Source: Stratiolaelaps scimitus (Eukaryota > Arthropoda > Arachnida > Mesostigmata > Laelapidae). From it: a DNA stretch of 64,000 nt. The notes under the pieces were generated by a model. It saw only the letters and a program-made list of their open reading frames with translations. It was not told the origin of the DNA and made no database searches. The position numbers were made by a program, and so were the translations under genes. The DNA lies in the NCBI GenBank assembly GCA_019614645.1, contig JABWDB010000004.1, positions 20,026,001-20,090,000 of the forward strand, given 5' to 3'. This document shows, one piece after another, positions 47,808 through 59,210 of this stretch (the first letter of the stretch is position 1; each line of letters starts with the position of its first letter).

Positions 47808-47833
47808 GTATATATATATATATATATATATAT
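47808..47833 (+). repeat. (TA)13 microsatellite
   Basis: Pure TA run. It lies about 70 bases upstream of a strong plus-strand splice acceptor. Confidence 0.9.
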
Positions 47834-47900
47834 TGATGCTGGAAATAAAGTACAAAGACCGTTAACGCCTGGCCGTGTAACGTTTTCTACTAACATACAG

Positions 47901-48338
47901 CTCGATCGAGCAACAACGCCATCAGAAGCAGGCGGCCTATCTCGATCGTTCTCGGCATCAACATGTTCTCAGGCTTTCCCACTGTCGGTTTTGTCGTCGG
48001 GTTCGTGCAAACTGATTCCGCTCGACGGCGACAGCACGAGCAGTAGTAACGTCAGGCTAGGTTATACCACCTCATGCACAGGTTGCGATGTGTCGACAAA
48101 TCGGCCGTCGACAAACATTGCTCGCGCGTCATTGTTCGAATTTCTCGTTGCTGTCCGCCCTGCTGGCCACCAGACCATGCCTACCCGGAGTAGCATAGAA
48201 GACTTGAAGTTCGCGTTAGATTGCACTAGATTGGCTAGAATAGGCGGCGTCGTTTCTTTCTTACCAACGTTTGACGCTCAGAGTGTGCTGCTGGTTTCGA
48301 ATTGCAGAAATCCTAGCTGCCAGCTGTCGTTGTCGTAG
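47901..48338 (+). CDS. Candidate long exon after a strong branchpoint/acceptor
   Basis: The sequence GTTTTCTACTAACATACAG ends at 47900. It has a near-perfect branchpoint (CTAAC) and a CAG acceptor. The frame after it is open for 145 codons to TAG at 48336. It is Ser/Thr-rich at first (LDRATTPSEAGGLSRSFSAS), then mixed (SIEDLKFALDCTRLARIGG). No donor is needed if it is the last exon. The minus strand is also partly open (48261-48621). The family is unknown. A frame of this length is expected a few times by chance, so the acceptor is the main support. Confidence 0.22.
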   Translation, partial: LDRATTPSEAGGLSRSFSASTCSQAFPLSVLSSGSCKLIPLDGDSTSSSNVRLGYTTSCTGCDVSTNRPSTNIARASLFEFLVAVRPAGHQTMPTRSSIEDLKFALDCTRLARIGGVVSFLPTFDAQSVLLVSNCRNPSCQLSLS

Positions 48339-49150
48339 CATTAGTAATAGACCCAGTAAATAACCGTGTGGACAATACCTTGTTATTGTTCGATTTGAAG
48401 TAAAATGGCTGAATCCCTGTTTCTGTGTTCGAGGCGACACTGCCGCCACTGTTGCCGCGCCCCACATACACCCAACCCTCGGATCCCGATCGATCGGCGT
48501 AGCGCATATCGCTGCTGCTAGCAGAGAGAACGTCACGAGTGGCGTGTTGCCTGCGGATGAAATGACTGCGTCGCCGAAGCAGCACAACGGCGAGCAATAT
48601 AGCGCGCCTCGAACATCTCAATGGGAAGGCGAGTTGATGGAGGCAGAGGCTTGCGCGAGTTGTGTCGAATCGAAATTTGAGCGATGTGCTAAATCGAGTC
48701 TGCTACTAACCTTGGTAGGCCTAATATGATGTCGATACGCGGTCGTAACACGACGGAAGCTCGAATGGCGTCGGCAAAATGACGAACAGCGAACTGATCT
48801 CAGTGTGTTGCAACAACGGCAAGAAGACTTGATGGGGGCTTTTGATAACAATCAGCTCGGATCATTTTCTGCATCGTTGCCGGTTAAAATGAGGCCTTCT
48901 GTCTATCTCTTATGCACTTCGTAGTGTGGTGATAACCCATCTGTGGCATGTTCTGTGGCGACGCTTTACGAAATTTTGTTGTTTCATTTTTATCAGTTGT
49001 GGATAACAGGTTACGGTGGTGTTGAACGACATACCGGGACGGTGAAGAACTGTTCTACAAGTTAATCTCAATATTTAACGAAATATTGCGTGCACTGGTG
49101 TCATGATGTCATGCCCACCAAACGCATATTGTCAAATATTTCCTATTGTA

Positions 49151-49153
<3 letters not shown>

Positions 49154-49202
<49 letters not shown>
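49154..49202 (+). repeat. (AT)24 microsatellite, the longest in the window
   Basis: About 49 bases of uninterrupted AT. Long AT runs extrude cruciforms and vary between individuals. Confidence 0.95.
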
Positions 49203-49203
<1 letters not shown>

Positions 49204-49646
49204 CACAATGTGTACTCCAATGCGTTCGTTCTGGCGTTGTTGATCGACCTAGACGAAGATTCGAGAATGTCTCGGACCTCTTTGCCGTCCTTTCTAGGCT
49301 TCATCGTGCTGCTCCATTTTGGGGGCCATAAACCAGCTACAGACGCAGTAATAAAAATAACGTTGGACCATTATAGTCAAGTACTGGGTCTCGATAGTGA
49401 GTAAAGTTCTCCTCGATAGGTCCTCGCCGGCTCGCATGAATTGGAGGCAACGGACCACCGGTAAACATTGGGATCGAGCGGTTTAAGGCGGTGAATGCCC
49501 TCCTCGGTGAAATCAGCGGCTGTGAGCCAGCCTCATATGCGCAGTCGCCTTCCTATGTCATGATTCTTTATACACGTTACCTGCTTGGCATACCCAGAGT
49601 ACACACCCACTTCACAATATGTGATGGTGAACTAGTCAAACCATAA

Positions 49647-49955
49647 GGGGAACTAGACCGAGTAAGAATACGGAGGTACAACAGGACTGGGAGTTGGAGG
49701 ACTCCTACATTAACCGAAAGTCGCCCGAGCGGTCGGATCGGTTCCAGCGGCATCTGCACCTACATCGTTCGCCAGCCATCTGCATCCGGTGGTTCCAGCA
49801 CCGCTGGACCTGAAGAACCGGTCAACCTTTGTGTACCTACACCACGGCCAAGACAGGATGTGAGGCGTCGCCCAGTCAGGTACCCGTCGGCCAGTGCCAC
49901 GTTCCTTGAGGAGCTCAAGCTAGTTGTATCCAGGGCCCCACACGACCGCTCTTAG
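49647..49955 (+). other. Non-ATG open frame of 102 codons, unknown
   Basis: A plus frame without early Met is open from after TAA 49644-49646 to TAG 49953-49955. It is Ser/Gly/Pro/Arg rich (VRQPSASGGSSTAGPEEPV, then RRRPVRYPSASATFLEELK). It might be an internal exon or the basic linker of a decayed mobile element. No motif decides. Confidence 0.15.
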
Positions 49956-49960
49956 TGGAA

Positions 49961-50191
49961 TGCCGTGCAAACTAAAGCCAACCGTGTGGCGACCGGATGT
50001 ACTCGAAACCGGCGGATCGGGGGCGATGCGAGATCTAGCGGCTGGAGCTGAGGGGAGCTAAATGGGTCGTGGGCGACGGTTGCAAGGTTGTCGGTTTGTG
50101 GTCGGCTGGTTGGTCCAGGAATAGCTGAACTGAAACCACCGCTGGAGGATGCTGCTCGCAAGAGCATTCTGATTTTGCCGAGGTCTGCCAT
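49961..50191 (-). other. Candidate short minus frame
   Basis: ATG at about 50191 opens about 75 codons (MADLGKIRMLLRAASSSGG, then SPQLQPLDLASPPIRRF). The composition is natural, but the plus strand is also open nearby and no splice sites frame it. Confidence 0.13.
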
Positions 50192-51461
50192 CGACACAGA
50201 TGTGCGGTGGACGACGAAAGCAGCAGGTGGCTAGATATGGCTTACGGGGTACGCAGACGCGTCTCTCCGTCAAATATGAGGACGACTATCCACCTATAAG
50301 AATTCATCTGTCGTCCGCCACGAAAGCCGAAACCCACAATGCTTGCTACCGTGTTCCGAACATCGACATCCTTCTTCATATCGATCGCAGAATGAAGCCT
50401 CATGTATGCAGTCGTAGTTCTTAGTGGAAGCAACAGACGCGGCAAGCCATTCCCCTGAATGGATTTCTAGATAAGCTGTATGATCACGTGAACAGTACGA
50501 ATCGGTACAATTCTGCACCTTCATGATGACGGGATCGGGTGAAATATTTTAAAAACTTGATGTAAATATACGCTATTCATAGCAGTTTGGCCCCAAGTAC
50601 AAATGCCCAAAAAATGTCGCACATACGTTTCATTATGTACGATGCATTCACACGTAAACGAATTATATCTGAACGTCCATCGGTCATTACTACTGTTACA
50701 TAGGATTACTCAACTGGCAACATAATGATGCTCTATATAACTTGCTCCAGTGGATTCACCTCTCTGAAGGCGCATTCTCTCTGAAGGAGAAATGATTCCA
50801 ATATCATCATCTATGGATGCTGTCCTTCGATCGGTTTCAGGGTCGGGGACAAAGACCAGGGCGGTAGCGCCCTCTATACGAACGGCGCTGTCGTTATCGG
50901 GGGTCTTTCGGTCTCGCCATCCGCTGGTCCCGATGGTACCTTCGATCATCATCGTCTTCTATTTCCTCCGTCCGGCACCCTCGTGAAGCCATAAGTGAAG
51001 TAGGTATTGATTCGATCAGACACGATCCGACGACGAGGTTTCTCCACCCCTACTCACCACCGCATCGGTCCGTGAGCCCAACCAACCGCTCGCCTCAAGT
51101 GTGGACAAGGGCTCATCAGAGCGGAAACGGGAACGGAAGTTTTCCTTGCTTGACGGACAGATTAATGACGTCCTTCCTTATGCCTTTCGTTCGGTCCGTA
51201 GCAAAGTCTCACTTATCCACCCAATCGCTCCGATGACGCCTCTCTCACTGCTCGTCCGCCTTCAGACCCTTACCCTTGTTCAGAAGCCCAATTCGGGATT
51301 GCCATCCTCGCGGTCTCTCTGTTTCGGCTTCCGATTCACTTTCCAGCTGTTCGACCTGGCCATATTGGCTTGGCTATTAAGTCGTTCTGTTTCATACCAT
51401 CACGACCTGCAAGGCCTTCAATCCGCCTCGGTGAATAGAGTTTGAGCGAGCTACTCGTTCG

Positions 51462-52301
51462 ATGGTTACTGCTTTAGTGGACGGTAGCAGCTTCGTACGA
51501 CGAGGGTTGATCGCAAACACCACTTCCCGGCTCGGCTATGACCATGCACACTGCGGGTCTGTGTGTAGCACTGTACCGGGCTCGCATTGGCTCGTGTACT
51601 TGTTCGTCTACTCGGCTGAGGGAAAAAGTATCTTCTTCGATGCTTGCTTTTTTCTCATCGCTTGTTTTCCGCGCGTCTTCCTCGCCTTCTTTCGCACACC
51701 GCTCTCCTGTGTGAATGCAAAACCCCTCTTCCGATCTGCCCTCTCCTGGGAATCAACGGGCTCACGTTCCTCGGCCACGGCACGCCACAAGCCTCTCTGG
51801 AACTGCAACTCTCTATCCAACCTCGACAGCTTTTGGCTCTCACGATTCAGCCTTCGGCCAATGCCAACGCCCGCAACGATGGGCTCACCGACAACCGGCT
51901 TGGTGTTGCCCAAGCGTCTACTCCCACGAGGCCGACGGCACGAAGAACCTGGCTCTGACAGAAGACAGGATAACAGTCGGATTCGGATGAAGGCTGTCTT
52001 GTGCTGGCCGTCAGTTCCGCAGCTGGAGTATCGGGAAGGACAACGAAGTCCTCATCGTTCGTATAGCCCGGTAGGGAGCATAACAGCCCTCCAAGCATAC
52101 AACGGGCAAAAAAAACTCGAAAGGAGCCCTCTAACGTTTGCAGTCAGTCATTGCCAATGCTATCGTCGTTTTAGGTGTATTTCCCATTGGCATACCCTGA
52201 CATTTGTCGGATCTGGCAACTCCTTCATGTGGTACAGCGCAGTGCCACGTAGTGCTGCTAGGCTGGGTCCGATTCCGTCAACCTACTCCATCCTGTCCTA
52301 G
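51462..52301 (+). CDS. Longest open frame in the window (279 codons), doubtful
   Basis: ATG at 51462 opens 279 codons to TAG. A hydrophobic stretch lies at residues ~55-85 (SIFFDACFFLIACF, then VFLAFF). The rest is rich in Ser, Arg, Cys, Trp and His, as expected for chance frames in GC-rich DNA. At the local composition a frame this long is unusual but not impossible in 64 kb. On the minus strand two frames overlap it. One (52098-51847) has natural composition (GYTNDEDFVVLPDTPAAEL), and a minus acceptor (TATCCTGTCTTCTGTCAG) falls near 51955. So the true coding strand, if any, is unclear. Confidence 0.18.
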   Translation: MVTALVDGSSFVRRGLIANTTSRLGYDHAHCGSVCSTVPGSHWLVYLFVYSAEGKSIFFDACFFLIACFPRVFLAFFRTPLSCVNAKPLFRSALSWESTGSRSSATARHKPLWNCNSLSNLDSFWLSRFSLRPMPTPATMGSPTTGLVLPKRLLPRGRRHEEPGSDRRQDNSRIRMKAVLCWPSVPQLEYREGQRSPHRSYSPVGSITALQAYNGQKKLERSPLTFAVSHCQCYRRFRCISHWHTLTFVGSGNSFMWYSAVPRSAARLGPIPSTYSILS

Positions 52302-52399
52302 CGAACTCTGTTCCCAATCCATTGCGAGTTGTGTCCTATCCTTCTACATAGTTGGCAGTTGCATGTCTCGGCACATACGTACACACATAACCACGCTCA

Positions 52400-53880
52400 G
52401 GCTCGCACGTGCCTTGAGAGGTTACATAGTTGTTCTTTGCGTGCCAGGCGATCCGAAAGGCCCAATAGGCTAGGAAAGCTGGGAGGAGCGGAGCCGCAGG
52501 ATAGAATGGGAGTGAACACGAGGCTGTGATGCTGGGGGTCTGGCAATGGGGAGGTTACATCGCGCAAACGAGAAGGCGAGAAAGCTGCTGTGGAGGAAGA
52601 GACCGGGACAGGGGAGAAAATGTGGTGCGCTTGCTCTCGGCCTTTGCCTTCAACAGCAGCGCAGGCCGAAAACAAGGGGCACGGTTGCAGACGTATACGG
52701 AGGACAGGACAGAAGCAAACGCAGAAGGCCGCTGCCGCTCTTGGCCATACGGAGGCAGCCAGCTTCGGCCCATAAAGACTTTATGATGAGGTGCTTGCTG
52801 CTTCCGTCTGCTGACGGCGCTGGTCGGCGTTGTCGCCACAACCGAGCTGGAGCTGCTTCTGCCGGTGTCGCCGCCGCCGCCTCCTCGGCTGCTTTTCTCA
52901 AGCGGCTGCTGTGGCTGCTACAGAACAGCGAACGGGATGCATCACCGCGCACCAGGACGTGCCGCGACCAAAATGAGCAAACGCCTAAAGACCGCCTTCG
53001 AGCGTCGACGATGCTAGATGTGCCAGCGACAGGGACGGAATCCTAAGGGGCATGTCAAGGCTCTCTATGTTGGATTGGGGACAAGCTAGAAATGGGAAAG
53101 GCCTGTCGGTGAAAATGGCAGCGGAGAACGAGGGGAAAGACCGACCAGGAACCGCGCCTCTACCCGTCAAGGGCAAATGAACGATCCAGCTTTTGGGCAG
53201 CGACTGGGGGCTTCGTGTGGGTAAAGGGTACAAGGGAAGAGGGGATATGAAAGTGCGAGAACGGTGGAGAGCCTTGTCGTCGGCAGAAGAAGCCTTCTGC
53301 AAGGCAGGATGTCGGAGTGATGCCGTGCGTATAGGCTAAGGGGCTCTTCGGAGTGCGAGTCCGCGAAAAGGGAACCGTAAGAGGCGGCGACACAGAGGCT
53401 ATTTAGCGACAGATCGACGCTCGACGCCGTCCGCGGTCATTAGCTGGGATTAGTCAGGACACCACGGCATACCACAGAAAAGAATAGCGCGGGACCGGCC
53501 ACAGACTGCGTGGCCCCGCCGGATGATAGAGAGTTGAGGATCGGCTGAGGCGGGGCTGAGCACTGCCGAGTCGGTCCGGTTCGGACCGAGTCCAGAGAGA
53601 GCCAAGCCATTTTCCGAACTCAAGCTGGCAGCACCTGCTGCAGCGAGAGAGCGAGAGAGAGAATGGGAAAAAACGAGGGCGAAATAGTGTAAGGATAAGC
53701 TCATGATGACGGCCGAACAGCAGAGAGGCAACGACCACGATGAGCAGATTTCTTGTGCCTCGGCTAACAATTTGTGTCGACCGCAGATCGGAGAGTCCGA
53801 GACGAACGTAGAGAGCCGCGCAGGAGTGAATAGATGGATGCAAAGATGCTAATGAACACAAGGCAGGGCTATTGGATTCC
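52400..53880. other. Purine-rich (plus strand) GC island with overlapping frames
   Basis: The plus strand is purine-rich over about 1.5 kb. Open frames occur in all registers: plus 52546-53046 (166 codons, Arg-rich with an Ala-rich patch AGVAAAASSAAFLKR) and minus 52650-52952, 52985-53302 and 53450-53861. Strand-biased composition produces charged, protein-like translations on one strand by itself, so no gene is called. Confidence 0.35.
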
Positions 53881-53890
53881 TGTTGCTATT

Positions 53891-54085
53891 TTAGTGAGCG
53901 CGGCGTACGGCGAACGTATGTTCAATCCACGTGGTGATACGTTTCTCGATATGAGGCAGGATCTCTTGTAGGGAATATTGGTTCGCGTGCTCTAATTCAT
54001 GGAATATACACATAGTATTTTTCCGTTGACTGGAGGCGCAATAGACGACCTTGTGGGCCAGAACGCGATAGATCGTAATCTCCAT
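53891..54085 (-). CDS. Candidate 64-residue frame, unknown protein
   Basis: ATG at 54085 opens 64 codons to TAA. Composition is very natural for its AT-leaning surroundings (MEITIYRVLAHKVVYCASS, then HANQYSLQEILPHIEKRI). Third codon positions are GC-richer (about 58%) than the local DNA, a mild coding sign. No homopolymer and no competing frame on the other strand. It could be a short gene or the first exon of one. No family is recognised. Confidence 0.22.
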   Translation of the reverse strand: MEITIYRVLAHKVVYCASSQRKNTMCIFHELEHANQYSLQEILPHIEKRITTWIEHTFAVRRAH

Positions 54086-54089
54086 AGGG

Positions 54090-54846
54090 ATGTCTATCAG
54101 TATCGCTGAGCGTTATTATGTATAAATTTAGCCCAGCCGAATCGCCAACCAAAATTGATACCTTTAATATGTTTTACTATACGCACTGAATAGAGATAAA
54201 ATGTTGGTCAGCATTAATGATGATTCTTTAGATTATCGGTTGAAAATGCTATTTGCTAATTAAAAAGTTATGACTATAAATAGTCAGCGCGCCCATATAT
54301 AGCCATAAATGTGCAAAAATGCCATCTCAGTTGTTGCATTTGTCACGCCTCACTCTTCTGACTCAAAGACGAAATTCAACCAAGAAACTTTTAAATTAGT
54401 CTGTAAAGGCCTCGAAGCTCCACTCGCCTAAGCTGGCATAAACATCTTGTGAGAGTGCATTATCCAAATTGAAAGCATTGTATCAATATGCGTATCAATA
54501 TGATATAGTATATATAAATAGGAAAAAAATGCCATTATGTCATTACGAAAGCTACCTATAAATTGGCATAATGTTATCTGCGTTACACATTTCTAGGCAC
54601 CACCAGATCGTAGGGAACTTTAACTTGCTGCTGGGCGTAACTGATCTCAGTGGACTATTTCGACTTCGTAATCAGTGAGATAAGGCCGTGCGGGAAGTCC
54701 TGGCCCATTAGGCATGGATTGCAATAGGCTGCTCCGAGCTCATTAACCCACCCTTCGACAAATCGGCAGTAGACTCTGTACAATGGTCATTGCATCCATT
54801 AGCCGATATAGAGATATACAACTAGAAGTCCATGGAGGGATTATAG
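54090..54846. other. AT-rich spacer, nothing supported
   Basis: About 750 bases without an open frame of 60 codons. AT-rich, no repeats of note. Confidence 0.6.
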
Positions 54847-54919
54847 TTGCTATTTTATCATAATGAATTGCCGAAACCCTGCCTACATACATATATAGCC
54901 TATACACCTACACACACAT

Positions 54920-54939
54920 TATATATATATATATATATA
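54920..54939 (+). repeat. (AT)10 microsatellite
   Basis: Pure AT run preceded by CACACACATT. Confidence 0.9.
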
Positions 54940-55739
54940 CACCAGCCGTACGCCCCATCAGCTTCGAAGCAAAGAAAACGTTCCAACGCTCAAAACACAC
55001 GATCTCCGGCGCTGCTCGGCCTGACCGCAGCGTCCTTGCTTCTAATGGCTGTTTCGTTCTGTTCCCCTCAGCGCAGCCGTCCTGCGACGCTGTGGTTTAG
55101 GACACGTGAAAGTGCCCGCCTGCCCTGCGCCAGGGGACCGGCGTTACACAGAACAAAAGGGCCTATCACCATCCACGTCTACGGCGGCCTATCACTGCGG
55201 TAGGATCTTCGTTGGTCGGCGTTTACAGCCAACCTGGGAGCGATCTCATCCTAACACCGGATAAGTTTCGAGTCTGTAAGGAAGCAAAACAGGATTCCCG
55301 CGTCTAAGCGCGCGACGTCACCTGCCGCCGCTTACCGCTTAAGCGCGATAGCTTAAGCACCGGCTTTGTTCAGCGGCTCGGAAGGTGGGCAAAGCAGGTG
55401 CTGAGGAGAATAATTGCTTTAGTCGTAGGGGGAGTCGCCTTGGTGGGAACGTACCGATGATGGATGCTTTATCTGGGTGTACACGTGTATGATATTATTT
55501 CTCTGAAGCATTTCATTTATCTTTACGCGGTTGGCGTAAGGATGCCCATTGATATCTCGATTCGTTTTCTCCCTTGCGAAAATACCATTACAATGCGTTC
55601 CTTCTGTCAACATAATGGTTAGACAACATGGAAAGGTGAGAACGAATATCATCAAAATGCGAGACCGTACGACGATCGCGTCATAGCGCACAACTGGCAG
55701 GATTTGCGAAACCAGCTTAAACATATTAGAGAGCCTACC

Positions 55740-56100
55740 TGACCTTGTAATGTTCTCGTTCCCTTTTCACGCCACCATTGATTACTCCGAGACGAGAACT
55801 ATAAAGGAATTTGCTTCAACGTGCTGGCGGATTCGCACGGTGCTATGGATCCACGCTGCTGCCCGAAATCACTCTGACGAAGTCTCATAATGTAACATGT
55901 CAGTAATTTTCATTAAAACCGAAGGGGCAGCGGCCTGGAATGGCGCAGAGGAGTTCGTTGCGGAATGGGATGAGAGAGGTATACGATGGCTCTTGAAGTA
56001 CCCACCGGCCGAACTGTGACCGAGAACACCGAATGAGTCTGGACAAATGTGGCCCTTCCGGCGGATGTGGATAGGACGTCTCCTTAAAAGTTGAGTTTCA
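55740..56100. other. Spacer, nothing supported
   Basis: About 360 bases without an open frame of note. Confidence 0.55.
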
Positions 56101-56439
56101 GCACTCTTTCATTTTGGACGGACTTGCATATAGCCATACGTACATATGTGTTCGTTGGCGGTCCTGAACCACAGAGCGTATAGAGCCGCAAAGCATGTCG
56201 GCTCATGTACAAAGTACACACAGGGCTTGCAGAGCAGGAAAGTTCCAGAGACAAAAAGAGACAGAGGCTGATGATGATAGCGGAGATAAGATTTTGGTCG
56301 GTTCTGCCGTTCGCTGCAATGCATTCGCCGAGCCGACATAATGCTTGTTCGCCTCACGATGCTAATCGATGTCGAATGCTACATTGCTTTCTATGGCATC
56401 GTTGTTATCGGTGTCGCTCATACATACGCCCTATGAGTC

Positions 56440-57920
56440 TCATTGACAACAAAGCGCCGTTCATATCTACGAGAATCGATTACCAACTCTAACCGCTCTC
56501 CTCTCCCTGAAGTCATTGTCGATGCGGGTGTATGTACCATATATTTATTGTCAGTGACTTGGCCACACGCATCTCTCTGGACAACAACGGCAATACACCA
56601 CTGGCAGCCGAGGCGCACAGAGACGGTGGTAGTAGATAATTGTCGGAGTGGGGCCGGCGGTGCGTGGCTTTTGCTTCCTCGGACCAACTGCTTGGGCGCT
56701 GCACAGTCTGTTCACACAGAGCGCAGTCAGTTAGTCTACCGTCCGATGAGCTCATTAAGATCTTTCGGATTCCGACGGCCCATGCTTCACTGGCTTTGGC
56801 ACCGCCCGCCACAGGCCCCGCTGCGTGCCGCACTGCCCGCCGATTCCATCGGTGGTAGCAGTGGCAGCCGCCCAGGACTAAGCGTCCAATGTGCGGTGAC
56901 GGGACACTGGGGCCAGCGACAGACAAACCCATCGCAGGTGAATGGCTGTGTAGTGCTGCTGCTGCAACCACGGCAGGAGCGCATAGCGAGGATAGCGCTA
57001 GCGAGGGTCCAATGCTTCGCGAAGGAGAGAATGCAATGGAGCGTCGTATCCTTAGGGACTTCCTGAACCCTCGACTGGCTTCGTGTGGCGGCTAAGACCT
57101 AATAGATGCCGTCAGGGATGATTAGGTCAGAGGCCCAGCGTCGAGATGTCCCTGTTGCCGTCGTTGGCTCCTCTCTCCCTCTCTATCGCCCACGATGTGT
57201 TCTACCGCTACTTCTAGTACTGCTTAACTACTGCATATACCATTATGCATATGCGTGTGTCTACTCCAAAGCACTCCCACCAAGTCGTCGTCGTCGCCGC
57301 CGCCTCTTCCGTCATCTGACAGAGCAATCGACAGCATCGTCCTCGACTTTGTCAGATATCTCTAGGTGGACGTCGTAATCGGCTACTCATCCGCCGCACG
57401 GCTCACGTCAGTGCTGGGTTTTGTCCACTAGCACAGCGTAAGGTCTAGAGGATGTATAATATGTCGTGGTGGCCGACACCGCTCCTCCTTTTGTGCTGGA
57501 ACGGTTGATTGGCGTGAGCTTGGTTGATGGTTCAAATGCGCGACAAACTCCTATGGCATGCCAAACCAATGCTGCTGTCGACGGAATTATTGGCGGAAGA
57601 AGGTTGCTGGATCCGCAGGGAGCGCTGGCAGTCAATATATATATATTATATAGAAGGTTCACTTCAAGGCCAGCCTTGTGTTATAATATCAAAGTAGCAG
57701 GTCACCTTGAGATGGGTATCCGCACGGCTCGTATAGTACAGAGTGACATTTTTGTAGCCTGGATCAACGTGGCAAAAACGTTGGGCTGGAAGTACTGGGG
57801 CACTCGCCCGGTGTTCAGCAACGAATTCACGAGAAAGGAAACTACAAGAAAGGGTCACAATAGTGTGGCAAGTCAAGCGCATCAACCGACGAGGCTTGAC
57901 ACAAATATCAGGTAGCATAC
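56440..57920. other. GC-rich island with open frames on both strands
   Basis: The plus frame at 56443-57066 (207 codons), another plus frame at 56889-57095 (acidic, EDSASEGPMLREGENAMERR) and the minus frame at 56513-56971 (152 codons) overlap. Further on, a plus frame at 57466-57915 (149 codons from a GTG; AADVLERLIG-like start is not recognised) overlaps a minus frame. None has a domain I recognise, and splice sites do not select one. Confidence 0.35.
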
Positions 57921-58409
57921 GATGAGGAAGATCAGCACACGATCGTAGCAGTCAACGAACGACAAGAGCACAACAGACGTATTTTGACGACAGTCCACTG
58001 ACAAAGATCAACGAATCTACCACCACCGTGTAGTTTCCAACTAGAGCTTGACTGTGTATGACTGCACAACACGTCAACTGAATGATAACTGTGCTCTCGG
58101 TAGAAATTGTTGGAAACGCACATTCCAATGTCTCAAGTCTGGGCTAGACTGGATTCCGCCAGCACTATTTTCGATTTAACTTCATGCATTAAGCACTCCA
58201 TGTATGAATACGATTGCCGACTCGGCTTCACCTGCACTTGTACAGTAATGGCCTTGTTGTATTCATACGTTCGCTGTCATTACACCCTTCGCTGCTAAGC
58301 CTCGAACTAATTGTCGGAGTATGTCTCCTGCGAGGTCTGTCTGACAAGTGGGTAAGTTCGTTCATTTTTTCCCGAGTTGGCTCGCTCTCCCTAATGACCC
58401 GCTGGTGAG

Positions 58410-59210
58410 TTCTCTCGTTCTCGCGTTGTCCTCCCCAACCTACGTAGACATCCTTGTTGTATCGACCGCATCGTACCTCTAGAATGAAGCGTTGTGGCCA
58501 AAACCACAGCTAATTGGCGAGCGCCTAGCATGGCCTATACCACGCACATTCTTGATATATATGTCCCATGTGACCGCAACATGATGGTTAAACTTTAAAA
58601 GAAAGCTGTTGAATTAATATTTCTATTGTACTAAGCAATTTAACGCCCCTTCAGAACTATGCATTTGAGCATTAAAGAAGAATAAGTTGAAACTTGCATA
58701 AACAACGTTCAGATAACCGGCTCCATCGCCACAGTACCCGGCAAAAGCACTCTCCATGAAAGGAACATGCCTTCCTCACACTTGCTCCCTTGTTCTCCTG
58801 GGATATATTCAGCGATGAAGAAGTATGCGACACCCGATTGATTACAAAATCTAGTGGACCTCATGTCCCGGCAACCACTGCGTCTACGCCTTATACTGCC
58901 TCTCTGGCAGCGTTCGGCAAAAATTCACCGTAAATGGACGCGCGCATCCGCCTACTATCGCTACTGTCCAATCTAGTTAGCGTGCTATTTGTAACAGGCC
59001 CGGCAGCAGGCGTTTGCGGGTGATCATCATAAACGCATAAAACTGCCACGCCATAAGACCAAACTGCGGCGAGCAGGACGCTGACGACGACGCCGTTCAG
59101 ACTAGCCGCCTCGCTCGTCTTCTCCCCTATTCTTTCCTACGATACGTTGTCCCCTTTCCTCGTTCGCTCGGCCGTCAGCTTGCCGGCTGGTTTCACTCGC
59201 CTGGCTGACT
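58410..59210. other. Spacer, nothing supported
   Basis: About 800 bases without an open frame of 60 codons. No repeat or RNA pattern is seen. Confidence 0.55.

Noticed and set aside
49146..49331. Frames with long Tyr-Ile repeats at AT microsatellites (also 7262, 35094, 47582, 63046)
   Set aside because: They are readings of pure TA runs, which contain no stop codon in any frame.
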